Assembly (NCBI RefSeq): GCF_021044585.1
Contig: NZ_CP087998.1
Span: 1,612,001 to 1,676,000 of the forward strand
Reading direction: 5' to 3'
DNA from: Sulfurimonas sp. HSL-3221
GTDB lineage: Bacteria > Campylobacterota > Campylobacteria > Campylobacterales > Sulfurimonadaceae
DNA: 64,000 nt
The notes under the pieces were generated by a model. It did no database searches, was not told the DNA's origin, and saw nothing but the letters and a program-made list of their open reading frames with translations. Position 1 is the first letter of the stretch. Each line of letters begins with the position of its first letter. Positions 34,070 through 43,311 of the stretch are shown one piece after another. A program made the translations under genes and the position numbers.

Positions 34070-35125
34070 ATGCTTTTATATGTCCATATCCCGTTTTGCG
34101 ACAGCAAGTGCCACTACTGCAGCTTCAACTCCTATGTCGACAAGTTCGCGCTGCGGCGCGATTACATGGCGGCGCTCGGACGGCAGCTGGAAGAGGAGAT
34201 CGAACGGCTGGGCCTGCCGCCGGAGAGCCTTGAGACCCTGTTTATCGGCGGCGGCACCCCTTCGACGGTCGCGCCGGAGCTCTACGCCCCGCTTTTTGCA
34301 CGGCTGCAGCCCTACCTGAAACCCGGTGCGGAGATCACCAGCGAGGCCAACCCCAACAGCGCGACCCCCGAGTGGCTTGCAGGCATGCACGCGCTCGGAG
34401 TGAACCGTATCAGTTTCGGGGTACAGAGTTTTGACCCGGAGAAGCTGAAACGGCTCGGACGCGCCCATACCCCCGACCAGGCGGTGCGTGCCGTCACCGC
34501 GGCACGTGACGCAGGCTTCGAACACCTCTCCCTCGACCTTATCTACGGCGTCGCCGGGGATACGAAACCGCTGTTGGCGCACGACCTGGAACAGGCGTTC
34601 GCCCTTCCCGTCGACCATCTCAGCGCCTACGCCCTCACCATCGAGGAGGGCACCCCCTTCTCCGCCACCCCGGAGGTCGCCGACGAAAAACTGGCATTGA
34701 CCTCATGGCTCTTCGAGCGTATCAAAGCCCACGGTTTCGAACAGTACGAGATCTCCAATTTCGGCCGCTACCGCTCCCGCCACAACCTCGGCTACTGGGA
34801 ATACAAACCCTACATCGGGCTGGGTGCCGGTGCCGTGGGCTGCATCGACACCGTCCGCTACTACCCCCACCGCGACGTTGAGGCCTACATCACCGACCCC
34901 CTTTTCCGCATGTCCGAGCCCCTCGATGCGGAGGCCGTCAAAACCGAGCGCCTCTTCCTCGGACTGCGCTCCGTCGTCGGCGTCCCCGAGGCGCTGCTCG
35001 ACCCGGAAGAGCTGCAGCGCGCCCGCTGGCTCGAAGAGGAGGGAAAACTGCGCTTTGAAGACGGCCGTTTTTACAACACGGACTACCTGCTCAGCGACGA
35101 GATCGTCCTCTACCTCCAGGGATGA
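34070..35125 (+). CDS. hemW: Radical SAM haem chaperone HemW
   Basis: A 351-residue radical SAM protein that inserts haem into respiratory enzymes. The cluster motif CDSKCHYC (near residues 10-17) opens the TIM-barrel core, with GGGTPS, GVQSFD and IYGVAGDT further on. The C-terminal HemN-like extension ends in LLSDEIVLYLQ. It is not the coproporphyrinogen oxidase HemN, whose N-terminal extension is absent. The ATG at 34070 is chosen because MLLYVHIPF is the usual start; a GAGGG box lies 13 bases upstream. Several cytochromes are encoded in this window, so haem delivery is relevant. Confidence 0.92.
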   Translation: MLLYVHIPFCDSKCHYCSFNSYVDKFALRRDYMAALGRQLEEEIERLGLPPESLETLFIGGGTPSTVAPELYAPLFARLQPYLKPGAEITSEANPNSATPEWLAGMHALGVNRISFGVQSFDPEKLKRLGRAHTPDQAVRAVTAARDAGFEHLSLDLIYGVAGDTKPLLAHDLEQAFALPVDHLSAYALTIEEGTPFSATPEVADEKLALTSWLFERIKAHGFEQYEISNFGRYRSRHNLGYWEYKPYIGLGAGAVGCIDTVRYYPHRDVEAYITDPLFRMSEPLDAEAVKTERLFLGLRSVVGVPEALLDPEELQRARWLEEEGKLRFEDGRFYNTDYLLSDEIVLYLQG

Positions 35126-35157
35126 GCGCGCCCATTCGCTTCCCCTTAAACCTCCTG

Positions 35158-35166
35158 TGCTATAAT
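35158..35166 (+). promoter_or_regulatory. Extended -10 promoter of tatB
   Basis: TGC-TATAAT (35158-35166) is an extended -10 element, 68 bases before the tatB start codon. The leader between contains a GCCGC/GCGGC hairpin close to the ribosome-binding site. Confidence 0.6.
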
Positions 35167-35234
35167 CCCGGATCATAAATTTATCTAACGGGAGAGCCGC
35201 CGCTATCCGCGGCAGCGCCCTGACGGGAAACGCC

Positions 35235-35669
35235 ATGTTCGGAATGGGATTTTCGGAGATCCTCATCATCGCCATTATCGCTATCTTGTTTCTGGGACCG
35301 GACAAACTGCCCCAGACCATGGTCGATATCGCCCGTTTCTTCCGCAGCGCCAAGCGTACGCTGGCCTCGGCCAAGGCCTCTATCGAGGAGGAGCTGCATG
35401 TCGACGACATCAAGCGCGAAGTGAACAGCTACAAGGACAACCTGCTCGAAGAGAAAGAGAAACTGAGCCAGGCGAGCGCCTTTACCGAACTGACCGATGA
35501 ATTCGATGCCGTCATCGACATGGCCGGCGATACGACGACGGTAGAATCCCCCGCTCCAAAGAAACCTAAAGCCGAAGCCGCCCCGGATGCCAAGAAACCG
35601 GAAGTCGTCACCTTCAGCAAAAAGAAAAAAAGTTCAGAGAGTTCCGATGAGGACAATGAGAATGCGTAA
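35235..35669 (+). CDS. tatB: Sec-independent translocase subunit TatB
   Basis: A 144-residue subunit of the twin-arginine translocase, which exports folded proteins. One N-terminal transmembrane helix (about 5-21), a GPDKLP hinge (the TatA/TatB signature around residue 22), an amphipathic helix, and a long charged Lys/Ala/Pro-rich tail (about 100-144) are present. The length is that of TatB rather than the shorter TatA. A GGGAAAC box precedes the ATG. tatC follows after 104 bases and the two are probably co-transcribed. Confidence 0.92.
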   Translation: MFGMGFSEILIIAIIAILFLGPDKLPQTMVDIARFFRSAKRTLASAKASIEEELHVDDIKREVNSYKDNLLEEKEKLSQASAFTELTDEFDAVIDMAGDTTTVESPAPKKPKAEAAPDAKKPEVVTFSKKKKSSESSDEDNENA

Positions 35670-35773
35670 CCTTTCTGCCCTGGCCGGGGCAAGCCGTTTT
35701 ACTTGTTCTGTCCTCGCTACGCTGCTGAATTCCGCTGACGCTGCATGTGCAACAGCGGCTAATGGAGAAGAGA

Positions 35774-36571
35774 ATGTTTGACGAACTGCGTCCCCACCTT
35801 ATAGAGCTGCGTAAACGCCTGGGCATCTCCGTCCTGACGCTGATCGGCATGTTCTTTATCATGTTCTATTTCCACGAGCCGCTGCTCGAATGGATGATCC
35901 ACCCCCTCAACGACGCCCTGCTCGAAGTCGGCAAGAAGTCCGTCAACGCGGCCAACGGAATGGTGACGACCAACCAGGTCGGCGGGGCCTTCTTCGTCGC
36001 CCTGAAAGTCGCCTTCTTTGCGGCGATCCTCGGCGCGCTGCCGGTCATCCTCTGGCAGGTCTGGCGCTTCATCGCGCCGGGCCTCTACGAGAACGAAAAG
36101 AAGATGATCCTCCCCTTCGTCTTCGGCGGGACGACGATGTTCGTCGTTGGCGTTGCCTTCGCCTACTACATCGTCACCCCCTTCGGGTTCGACTTCCTCA
36201 TCACCTTCGGTAGCTTCAAGTTCACCCCGCTGATCAACATCGAGGATTACGTCGGCTTCTTTACGAAGATCATGTTCGGCTTCGGTCTGGCGTTCGAACT
36301 CCCGGTCTTTGCCTACTTCCTGGCGCTGCTCGGCCTCGTCGACGATCGCCAGATGACGGCCTTCTTCAAGTACGCCATCGTCATCATCTTCATTGTCGCC
36401 GCCCTGCTCACGCCGCCGGACGTCCTGACGCAGCTGTTGATGGCCGGTCCGCTGATCGTGCTGTACGGCTTCTCCATCCTCATCGTCAAAATGGTCAATC
36501 CCGCACCGAAAGAGGATGATGAGAATGACGACGAGGACGAGGAAGAGGCCGTTGCCCCTCAGAACGTCTAG
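35774..36571 (+). CDS. tatC: Sec-independent translocase subunit TatC
   Basis: A 265-residue polytopic membrane protein with six transmembrane helices. It is the receptor for twin-arginine signal peptides. The family signature HLIELRKRLGIS lies near residue 6, and the conserved Glu/Phe-Pro region is around ALPVILWQVWRFIAPGLYENEKK. The tail is highly acidic (KEDDENDDEDEEEAV). I use the ATG at 35774 after a GGAGAAG box; an ATG four codons upstream is in frame but lacks one. queA overlaps its 3' end by 47 bases. Confidence 0.94.
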   Translation: MFDELRPHLIELRKRLGISVLTLIGMFFIMFYFHEPLLEWMIHPLNDALLEVGKKSVNAANGMVTTNQVGGAFFVALKVAFFAAILGALPVILWQVWRFIAPGLYENEKKMILPFVFGGTTMFVVGVAFAYYIVTPFGFDFLITFGSFKFTPLINIEDYVGFFTKIMFGFGLAFELPVFAYFLALLGLVDDRQMTAFFKYAIVIIFIVAALLTPPDVLTQLLMAGPLIVLYGFSILIVKMVNPAPKEDDENDDEDEEEAVAPQNV

Positions 36572-37568
36572 TTACGACTTCACCCTCCCCGAGGCGCTTA
36601 TTGCCGTCCACCCGGCCCAGCCGCGCGACCACGCCCGGCTGCTCGTTTATGACCGCAAAACCGACACCGTCGCCCACACGCGCTTCGACAAGATCGAAGC
36701 CTTCCTGCCCGAAGGGTGCGGCATCATCTTCAATGACACAAAGGTGATCAAGGCCCGCCTTTTCGGGAAAAAAGAGAGCGGCGGAAAGGTCGAACTCCTC
36801 ATCAACCGCCCCCTCGACGCCTACCGGGTCAGCGTCTATATCCGGGGGAAGATGAAAGCGGGCACCCGTCTACACTTCGGCCAGGAGCTCGAGGCCGTCG
36901 TCGAGGAGCTGCATGAGGACGGCAGCCGCACTGTCACGTTTGAGCGTGCCGGAGAAAAGCTGCGTTTCGAAGCCCTGCTACCGATCATCGATATCATCGG
37001 ACATATGCCACTGCCCCCCTATATCCAGCGTGAGGACAACGACGAAGACGCCGTGGAGTACCAGACGGTCTTCGCGAAAAACGAAGGGGCCGTCGCCGCG
37101 CCGACGGCCTCGCTGCACTTTACCGACGAACTCTTCGCCTCGGTCTGCGCGCACCACCCCCACGCCTACGTCACGCTGCACGTCGGCGCCGGTACCTTCA
37201 AACCCGTCGAAGCGGAGATCATCACCGACCATCCGATGCACTCGGAGTACTACGAAATCCCGGGCAATGCCAAGGCCCTCATCGACGGCGACCTTCCCCT
37301 GCTCTGCGTCGGCACGACCTCGACCCGTACGGTTGAGTACTACGTCCGCACCCACGAGACCGGGGGCGAAGCGAACCTCTTTCTGCACCCCGGCAACCCG
37401 CCGAAGCGCGTCAACCACCTGCTGACCAATTTCCACCTGCCCAAATCGACCCTGCTGATGCTCGTCGCCTCCTTCGTCGGACTGGAAAAGACCCACGAAC
37501 TCTATGCCGAAGCGATCCGGGAGCAGTACCGTTTCTACAGCTACGGCGATGCGATGCTCATCCTCTAG
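36525..37568 (+). CDS. queA: S-adenosylmethionine:tRNA ribosyltransferase-isomerase
   Basis: Transfers and rearranges the ribosyl part of SAM onto preQ1-tRNA to give epoxyqueuosine. About 347 residues, the usual family length. The motifs are SYDFTLPEALIAVHPA at the N terminus, FNDTKVIKARLFG near residue 69, LHVGAGTFKPV and TNFHLPKSTLLMLV. Several ATGs lie in the last 47 bases of tatC; the one at 36525 sits 9 bases from AGAGG and is preferred. The overlap with tatC implies coupled translation. Confidence 0.93.
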   Translation: MTTRTRKRPLPLRTSSYDFTLPEALIAVHPAQPRDHARLLVYDRKTDTVAHTRFDKIEAFLPEGCGIIFNDTKVIKARLFGKKESGGKVELLINRPLDAYRVSVYIRGKMKAGTRLHFGQELEAVVEELHEDGSRTVTFERAGEKLRFEALLPIIDIIGHMPLPPYIQREDNDEDAVEYQTVFAKNEGAVAAPTASLHFTDELFASVCAHHPHAYVTLHVGAGTFKPVEAEIITDHPMHSEYYEIPGNAKALIDGDLPLLCVGTTSTRTVEYYVRTHETGGEANLFLHPGNPPKRVNHLLTNFHLPKSTLLMLVASFVGLEKTHELYAEAIREQYRFYSYGDAMLIL

Positions 37569-37576
37569 GCCCCGCC

Positions 37577-38080
37577 CTACTCGTTGTCATCCATCAGTGC
37601 GAACGCCAGCCGCTCCTTGAGCGATGCGAGGGCCTTCGCCGCGCAGGCAGCGTCCAGCTTGCCGCCGGGTGCGCCGCTGACGCCGACGGCACCGATCAGG
37701 GTATCCCCCGATTTGACCGGCAAGCCTCCTTCCATCATGATCAGCCCCTCGATGTTGTTCAGCTCATTACGGATGTCGCTGCGTTTGGCGACAAAGGTCG
37801 TCGTATCCGTCCCCGCCATGATCACCGCGTTGGCTTTCTGTTCGGCGATCTGCATCGTAAAACGCGCTGCATAGGTATCGCGCATCACCACCTGGACATT
37901 GGCGCTGCGGTCGACCACCACGGCACTGACCCAGTACCCCTCCTGCCGGCAGGCCTCGACGGCACGCTTGGCGATCTCCGAGGCGAGGCCGAGATCCATA
38001 CGCTCGATCCGGACGACGTCGGCGGCGGTGAGCAGAAGAGCGGGCAGTGTCAATACGCCCAAGACGGTTGCGATTTTCAT
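37577..38080 (-). CDS. GlcG/HbpS-family haem-binding-like exported protein
   Basis: A 167-residue protein of the GlcG/HbpS family with a signal peptide (about 1-20, VLTLPALLLTAADV). The domain has IAKRAVEACRQEGYWVSAVVVDRSANVQVVMRD near residue 38 and SGDTLIGAVGVSGAPGGKLDAACA at the C-terminal end, both diagnostic. Members bind haem or iron, or act in glycolate metabolism; the role here is unassigned. The ATG at 38078-38080 follows an AAAGGATG box. It converges with queA after 8 bases. Confidence 0.85.
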   Translation of the reverse strand: MKIATVLGVLTLPALLLTAADVVRIERMDLGLASEIAKRAVEACRQEGYWVSAVVVDRSANVQVVMRDTYAARFTMQIAEQKANAVIMAGTDTTTFVAKRSDIRNELNNIEGLIMMEGGLPVKSGDTLIGAVGVSGAPGGKLDAACAAKALASLKERLAFALMDDNE

Positions 38081-38175
38081 AAGCATCCTTTGCATAGTGT
38101 GGCATCGATTATAGCAGAGCGCATGTGCGCGAAAATGGTAAAATGGCGCACACTCCACCATCAAACGGCGAGACC

Positions 38176-38715
38176 ATGACGAAACTCCTGACACTTTTAA
38201 CACTGACAGTGCTCATCACCCTCCTGGAGGGCTGCCAGCAGAAAGCCCCTGTACTCCTCCCCACCGTCGAGCATGTCGACCTGGAGCGCTACAGCGGTCT
38301 CTGGCACGAGATCGCCCGCTATGAAAACCGCTTCGAGGAGGGGTGTGTCGGGGCGACGGCCACGTACCGGCTGAAAGCGGATCATGTCGCGGTCGTCAAC
38401 CGCTGCTATGACGACGCCGGGAGGTTAAAGGATGAGGCGAGAGGAGAAGCCCGTGTTGTCGAAGCGAGCGGGAACGCCAAACTGCGGGTGAGCTTTTTCT
38501 GGCCCTTCTACGGCGATTACTGGATCATCATGCTTGCCGCCGACTACCGCTATGCCGTCGTCGGCGACCCCCAGCGCAAGTACCTCTGGGTCCTCGCCCG
38601 CGACACGGTGCTGGAGGACCGGGACCGCGAAGCGATTCTCGCGCGCCTCGTCGCACTGAAATACGACCCCTTCAAACTCTACTGGACCGGTTTCAAAGCG
38701 ATGTGCAACCACTGA
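38176..38715 (+). CDS. blc: Outer-membrane lipocalin (Blc-like lipoprotein)
   Basis: A 179-residue lipoprotein of the bacterial lipocalin family that binds fatty acids or lysophospholipids at the outer membrane. The signal peptide ends in a LEGC lipobox near residue 20. The lipocalin motif YSGLWHEIARYENRFEEGCVG is at about residues 38-58, with the DYRYAVVGDPQRKYLWVLAR strand pair later. The start is the ATG at 38176; a longer in-frame ATG upstream would spoil the signal peptide. It converges with the nitroreductase gene after 4 bases. Confidence 0.9.
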   Translation: MTKLLTLLTLTVLITLLEGCQQKAPVLLPTVEHVDLERYSGLWHEIARYENRFEEGCVGATATYRLKADHVAVVNRCYDDAGRLKDEARGEARVVEASGNAKLRVSFFWPFYGDYWIIMLAADYRYAVVGDPQRKYLWVLARDTVLEDRDREAILARLVALKYDPFKLYWTGFKAMCNH

Positions 38716-38719
38716 GCCG

Positions 38720-39238
38720 TTAGCTCTCCCGACAGTCGATGACGATCTCGTCGAGTCCGAGGCGCGGCGTCATGGTATGGGACTCATCGCTGTAGCCCAG
38801 GGCAAGCACCGCATGGGGTTCGAGACCCATGAGCCCGAAACGCTCTTTCGCCCTGTCGGCACTGAACCCGCCCATGGGATGCACATAGATGCCGCGTTTG
38901 GACGCTTCGACGATCAGAAAAGCCATCGCCGTGCCGCTGTCGAAGGCGTGCCATCGGTTCGGTTTTCGGTTGTAAGAGAAGGTCTGGGTCGAACAGACCA
39001 TCATGAGCAGAGGAGCGGATACGGCCCAATCGGCATTTTTCGTGCTGAGAATCTCGAGGAAATCCTCTTTCGGCCCCAGAACAAAACGCCACGGCTGTTC
39101 ATTGAAGCAAGACGGTGCCGTCATCGCGGCTTCCAAGACGGCACAGAGGTCCTTCTCTCCCAGGGGTTTGTCCAGAAAATGTTTGGGGGAGAACCGTTTC
39201 AAAAAGAGGTCGTCGATACCGTATTCCGTGCTGCGCAT
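38720..39238 (-). CDS. Nitroreductase family protein
   Basis: A 172-residue single-domain flavoprotein of the nitroreductase superfamily, which reduces nitro compounds, quinones or flavins with NAD(P)H and FMN. The FMN-phosphate region RFSPKHFLDKPLGEKDLCAVLEAAMTAPSCFNEQPWRF lies in the first 50 residues. HPMGGFSADRAKERFG in the second half is the usual subunit-interface motif. The ATG at 39236-39238 has AAAGGATGG before it and is preferred over an ATG eight codons upstream. The substrate is unknown. Confidence 0.9.
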   Translation of the reverse strand: MRSTEYGIDDLFLKRFSPKHFLDKPLGEKDLCAVLEAAMTAPSCFNEQPWRFVLGPKEDFLEILSTKNADWAVSAPLLMMVCSTQTFSYNRKPNRWHAFDSGTAMAFLIVEASKRGIYVHPMGGFSADRAKERFGLMGLEPHAVLALGYSDESHTMTPRLGLDEIVIDCRES

Positions 39239-39351
39239 CTGCCATCCTTTGGAGAGAAACATCTACACATCATACGCTTATCGCGGTTAAATCTTTCCTT
39301 AACACATCAAAAAAATGTTATGGCGACAGAGGGTTCCTGCCTGCCCATCAA

Positions 39352-40125
39352 TTACACAAGAACGCTGATCCGGCCCGCCGTAATGGCGATTTTCCCCTCG
39401 AGTTCGTAGCGGAAGACCTCCTGGGGATAGTCACGTACGGCATCCTCGTAGGTCGGTCCGGTTCGGCAATATTCCAAAAAAGGGTCGCCGACACAGCGTG
39501 TGGCCTCGCCGTAACGCGCCACGAAGGCGTCGATATCGTAGATCGCCTCCGCTCTCCCCTCTTCTAGCAAACGGTTGGTTCCCTCGCTTTCGCCGATACG
39601 GTGGGGAAGGACATAGATCTTCTTTCCCATGCGCAGGGCATGCTCCACGCTGCGCATACTGCCGCTGTTCTCATCGGCCTGGGTGACGATCAGAGCATCG
39701 CCCAGCGCGACAACAATCTCATTGCGGACGACAAAGCTCCAGGGCGTCGCCTGGAAACCGTCATTAAAGGGACTGAGCAGCAACCCTTCGTGCGCAATGC
39801 TGTCAAGCAGGGCGCGGTTCGTCGCCGGGTAGCGTACATCGATCCCGCTGCCCAGCACGGCGATCGTATTGGCCGCGCCCGCCGCCGCATGGGCCGTCGC
39901 GTCGATGCCCATCGCGCCGCCGCTGACGATACAGACTCCTGCCTGCGAAAGTTTCGATGCCAGTTGCGACGTGATGAAGCGAGCATATCCGTCCGCCCGC
40001 CGGGAGCCGACAATGGAGAGCTTGACCCTTGAGAGCAGCGCCGTATTGCCCTCGAAAAAGAGTGTTTCCGGATACTTCCGCATCGCCTCGAGGGCGGGGA
40101 CCTTCACTGAAAGCAGATCACTCAT
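39352..40125 (-). CDS. dprA: DNA-processing protein DprA
   Basis: A 257-residue Rossmann-like protein that binds incoming single-stranded DNA and loads RecA during natural transformation. The core has IVGSRRADGYARFITSQLASKL, GGAMGIDATAHAAAGA (near residue 72) and the C-terminal SGSMRSVEHALRMGKKIYVLPHRIGESEGTNRLLEEG motif. It lacks the N-terminal SAM domain and the C-terminal winged helix of longer forms, as often in Campylobacterota. It overlaps the preceding deacetylase-like gene by 8 bases. Confidence 0.93.
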   Translation of the reverse strand: MSDLLSVKVPALEAMRKYPETLFFEGNTALLSRVKLSIVGSRRADGYARFITSQLASKLSQAGVCIVSGGAMGIDATAHAAAGAANTIAVLGSGIDVRYPATNRALLDSIAHEGLLLSPFNDGFQATPWSFVVRNEIVVALGDALIVTQADENSGSMRSVEHALRMGKKIYVLPHRIGESEGTNRLLEEGRAEAIYDIDAFVARYGEATRCVGDPFLEYCRTGPTYEDAVRDYPQEVFRYELEGKIAITAGRISVLV

Positions 40126-41104
40126 GGCTTTCGTATGCCGCCAATGTGTCGATCCGCACCAGCTGCACCGACTCGAGAAGCGCCTTGGACTCTTCCAATC
40201 CCTGGAGCGTCTGTTTGTGCGGGTGCCCTATTACGACGACCGAACCGTACTTTTTCGCGATCTTCACCGCACGGCTCACCTGCTTTTTCACCGCGCCGAC
40301 ATCGGGGTCGTGATCAAGGAAAACGTCGCGGCTGATGTAGGGACGGTGCAGTGACTTCATCAGAGCCGGTACCGCCGTCTTGCCGGTCGTACGGCTGTCG
40401 ATGAAGGTGATCCCTTCCCGGTCAAGCGCATAAAGAAGTCTCTCCATCGCATCCCGGTCGGCGGTGAACTTGCTTCCCGTATGGTTGTTGACGAAGGCGA
40501 CTTTCGGAAAAAGGTTCTTGATCTGCCGGATACGTTCATCGATCACTGTCTCGTCATCCCCGACATGCAGTGTCAAAGGCTCTTCGGCCGAAAAGGAGAC
40601 CGCCTCCATCGGAAGGTGGACCATATAGTAAGATTGCTTGGCCGCCAACGCAGCCGAATCGGGGTGGCGTTTGGAGGGGGGAAGGAAAGACATCGTCACC
40701 GGCAGGTTTAATGCTTTGATATTGCGGACGTCATGGGCGAAAGAGACATCATCGAATATGATGGCCATCATCGGTTTCTCCCCTGATTCCGGTTCGACTT
40801 TCTCAGCCCGTGCTGCCGGTCGCGGCGGTGCTTTTTCATATTCATGGCTCGCCGTTCTCGCTTTTGCCTTTTTAAGCGCCTTCTTCAGTTCGGCGCTGTG
40901 CTGACGCTCCGTCAGCAGCGCCCCGCGATGCTCCTGCTTCGCCTTCTGGTAACCGAAGAAATAGCCTCCCGCCGCCAGAATAAAGGCGATCAGCAAAAAG
41001 ATCACTCCTTTGAGCAGCGTATAGGTAAATGTATTTTTTTTGCGCCGGGGCTTTCCCCCGGCCGCACGCTTCCTAGGAGCACTCTTCTTCCGCTGTTGCG
41101 CCAT
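40118..41104 (-). CDS. Divergent polysaccharide deacetylase family protein
   Basis: A 328-residue protein with a very basic N terminus (about 1-24), one transmembrane anchor (about 28-50), a charged linker, and a divergent polysaccharide deacetylase domain (about 112-320). IFDDVSFAHDVRNIKALNLPVTMSFLP is the opening strand of the barrel, and HTGSKFTAD and DSRTTGKTAVPALMK carry metal-ligand candidates. The enzyme probably acts on an envelope glycan in the periplasm, but activity has not been shown for this group. It overlaps dprA by 8 bases. Confidence 0.85.
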   Translation of the reverse strand: MAQQRKKSAPRKRAAGGKPRRKKNTFTYTLLKGVIFLLIAFILAAGGYFFGYQKAKQEHRGALLTERQHSAELKKALKKAKARTASHEYEKAPPRPAARAEKVEPESGEKPMMAIIFDDVSFAHDVRNIKALNLPVTMSFLPPSKRHPDSAALAAKQSYYMVHLPMEAVSFSAEEPLTLHVGDDETVIDERIRQIKNLFPKVAFVNNHTGSKFTADRDAMERLLYALDREGITFIDSRTTGKTAVPALMKSLHRPYISRDVFLDHDPDVGAVKKQVSRAVKIAKKYGSVVVIGHPHKQTLQGLEESKALLESVQLVRIDTLAAYESHE

Positions 41105-41198
41105 TAAAATCCCTCATGATTCTTGTCGGCACATTGTAATAAGAATCTGATAACAGGGCGGTTAACAGGGCACTTTGCCACCTTCTTTCACGCAGCCG

Positions 41199-41411
41199 CT
41201 ACTCCTCTTTGCGCCCGATGACAATATCCTGACCGTCCCACTTGGTATAGAGCCGGAACTCCTCGGCGATCTCCCGGATCCGCATCACCTCCAGAACCCC
41301 CTGCGGATCCATAGAAGTGGCCCGCATCGTTATGACGCCCGACTCCGGCTTTTGCAGCACATGATAGTTCCAATCCATTGCCGACAATTTACTATAAAGC
41401 TCTTGTATCAT
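41199..41411 (-). CDS. Small conserved-type protein, unknown function
   Basis: A 70-residue soluble protein. The ATG at 41409-41411 has an AAGGGG box 6 bases upstream. The sequence is balanced, without membrane segments or cysteines, and has an alpha/beta look (MDWNYHVLQKPESGVITMRA, then VMRIREIAEEFRLYTKWDGQDIVIGRKEE). No family is recognised. It is separated from the deacetylase by 94 bases and from the antiporter by a divergent A+T-rich region, so it is monocistronic. Confidence 0.6.
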   Translation of the reverse strand: MIQELYSKLSAMDWNYHVLQKPESGVITMRATSMDPQGVLEVMRIREIAEEFRLYTKWDGQDIVIGRKEE

Positions 41412-41620
41412 CAGCACCCCTTTATCATAATATATACAGTGTATTATAGTTATTTTGAGTTAATCAATCAATTTATTTAGCATATTGCCATTTTTTTTAA
41501 CGCTCTATTTCATTTTTACACACCATTTTACATAGGTCAGCACGTGAACATACCGGAAGATGCGCCATTTTTATACAGGGATTTCGATCAAATAAAATAA
41601 ATACAGCCTATACTTTCAGC

Positions 41621-43240
41621 ATGGACCAATTACTACTGGCAATCTTTCTTACCCTTGCCATCGCCGCCGTACTGAGCATCCTGCTCAAACGCCTGGGCAT
41701 ATCCCACCTCATCGGCTATATCCTCACGGGGACGATCATCAGCTACCTTTTCGGTTTCAACGGGCTGAGCATTCTTACCCTCGACGTCGTCGGCGAATTC
41801 GGCATCGTTTTTTTGATGTTCACCATCGGGCTTGAACTGAGCCTCGGGCGGATCCGAAGCATGAAAGAGATTCTCCTGACCAACGGTCTGCTGCAGGTCT
41901 CCCTCAGCGTCCTCGTGATTTTCGTCCTCGCCTATTTTCCTTTCGGCCTGGACTTCAATACCTCGCTCATCGTCGCCCTGGCCTTTTCGCTCTCATCGAC
42001 GGCGATCGTCCTCACTTACCTCAAACAGTCCAAGGACATCCTGACCCCTTACGGGCAGATCTCGATGGGCATCCTGATTTTCCAGGATCTGGCAGTCATC
42101 CCGATCCTTCTGCTGATCAGTTTCCTCTCCAACCATGACCTCTCCATCGGCGAGGTACTGCTCAAAACGGCACTGTCGGCCGCCATCGTCATCACCGTCA
42201 TGTTCACGGTCGGGGCGAAGAGCGTCAATGCCCTGTTGAAATTCTCCGCACGTACGGAACTCGATGAACTCTTTCTCGGCGCCGTGTTCGCCATCGTCAT
42301 CGGCACTTCCCTGCTTGCCCACGGGATGGGCTTTACCTACTCGCTGGGGGCCTTCATCGCCGGGATGATCATCGCCGATACCGACTACAGCGTCAAGGTC
42401 GAATCGGATATCGCCAGCTACCGGGACCTGCTGCTGGGCATCTTCTTTTTCGGCGTCGGCACCAAGATTGACCTGTTCTATTTCCTGGAGCATATCCATC
42501 TCATCCTTTTCGTTTTCGTCCTGGCCATGCTTTTCAAAGCTGCCGTCATCTACGCTATTATCCGTCTCAACAACGACAAGAACACCTCGGCCAAGAGCGC
42601 CCTTGCCCTTGCGCAGATCGGGGAGTTCTCCTTTGCCGTCTTCGCCCTGGCCGGGGCGGAGGAACTCATCAGCAGTGAAGCCGCCAGCTTCCTGATCCTT
42701 GTGAGCGTCATTTCCATGATCCTTACCCCCCTCGTCGTCAACAACATCTACAAACTCTCCTCCTACTTCGAAAAAGAGTTTTACGAATCCGACGTCATCA
42801 CCCCGATCGGCCGCAGCAATCACATCGTCGTCGCCGGCTTTTCGACACTGGGCAAGATCGTCTGCGCGGACCTTCAGGCCAAGGGCGTCTCCTTCATCGT
42901 CATCACGGACAACCTCAAGCAGGTACTGCATGCCCGCAAACTCGGCTACATGGCCTACTTCGGCCACCTCAACAAACGCCCGGTACTAGAATCGCTGAAT
43001 GTTGACAGCGCCAAAGCCGTGATTTTGACGGTTAACAGCGAACACAACAAACGCCTGATCGGCGAGGCTGTCCGTGCCTTTACCGCACAGCCCGACATCA
43101 TTATGAAGATCGACACTCCGACGGAACGGCGGCAGCTTCGCAGCATCGAAGGCGCCCGTTTCATCGATGCGAGCTTTGAGGTCTCCAGCCTCCTCGTCGA
43201 AGAGGCGACCGCTTTGCCATCATCCGGCACGACAAAGTAA
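41621..43240 (+). CDS. Monovalent cation:proton antiporter, Kef/CPA2 type
   Basis: A 539-residue membrane antiporter that exchanges K+ or Na+ for protons. The N-terminal 380 residues form 12 or 13 helices with the CPA2 signatures FMFTIGLELSLGRI near residue 70, FSLSSTAIVLTYLK, and GMIIADTDYSVKVESDI in the second half. The C-terminal part has an NAD-binding TrkA-N domain (SNHIVVAGFSTLGKIVCADL from about residue 398, then GHLNKRPVLESLNVDSAKAVIL). The closest types are KefB/KefC and GerN-like. Regulation by NAD(H) or glutathione adducts is known for the family. Confidence 0.92.
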   Translation: MDQLLLAIFLTLAIAAVLSILLKRLGISHLIGYILTGTIISYLFGFNGLSILTLDVVGEFGIVFLMFTIGLELSLGRIRSMKEILLTNGLLQVSLSVLVIFVLAYFPFGLDFNTSLIVALAFSLSSTAIVLTYLKQSKDILTPYGQISMGILIFQDLAVIPILLLISFLSNHDLSIGEVLLKTALSAAIVITVMFTVGAKSVNALLKFSARTELDELFLGAVFAIVIGTSLLAHGMGFTYSLGAFIAGMIIADTDYSVKVESDIASYRDLLLGIFFFGVGTKIDLFYFLEHIHLILFVFVLAMLFKAAVIYAIIRLNNDKNTSAKSALALAQIGEFSFAVFALAGAEELISSEAASFLILVSVISMILTPLVVNNIYKLSSYFEKEFYESDVITPIGRSNHIVVAGFSTLGKIVCADLQAKGVSFIVITDNLKQVLHARKLGYMAYFGHLNKRPVLESLNVDSAKAVILTVNSEHNKRLIGEAVRAFTAQPDIIMKIDTPTERRQLRSIEGARFIDASFEVSSLLVEEATALPSSGTTK

Positions 43241-43273
43241 CCGGCCGGTTTTGACAACAACGTTCGTTCGTTC

Positions 43274-43279
43274 TATAAT
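43274..43279 (+). promoter_or_regulatory. -10 box of the phzF-like gene
   Basis: TATAAT at 43274-43279 lies 32 bases before the GTG start codon at 43312. It is preceded by a short GTTCGTTCGTTC tandem repeat. Confidence 0.55.
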
Positions 43280-43311
43280 CTTGGACCAATGAAATCCAAA
43301 GGCCTAGCACT

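Noticed and set aside
43261-43273. GTTCGTTCGTTC tandem repeat before the phzF promoter as a phase-variation tract
   Set aside because: Only three short units, in a spacer rather than in a coding region, with no sign of variable length.
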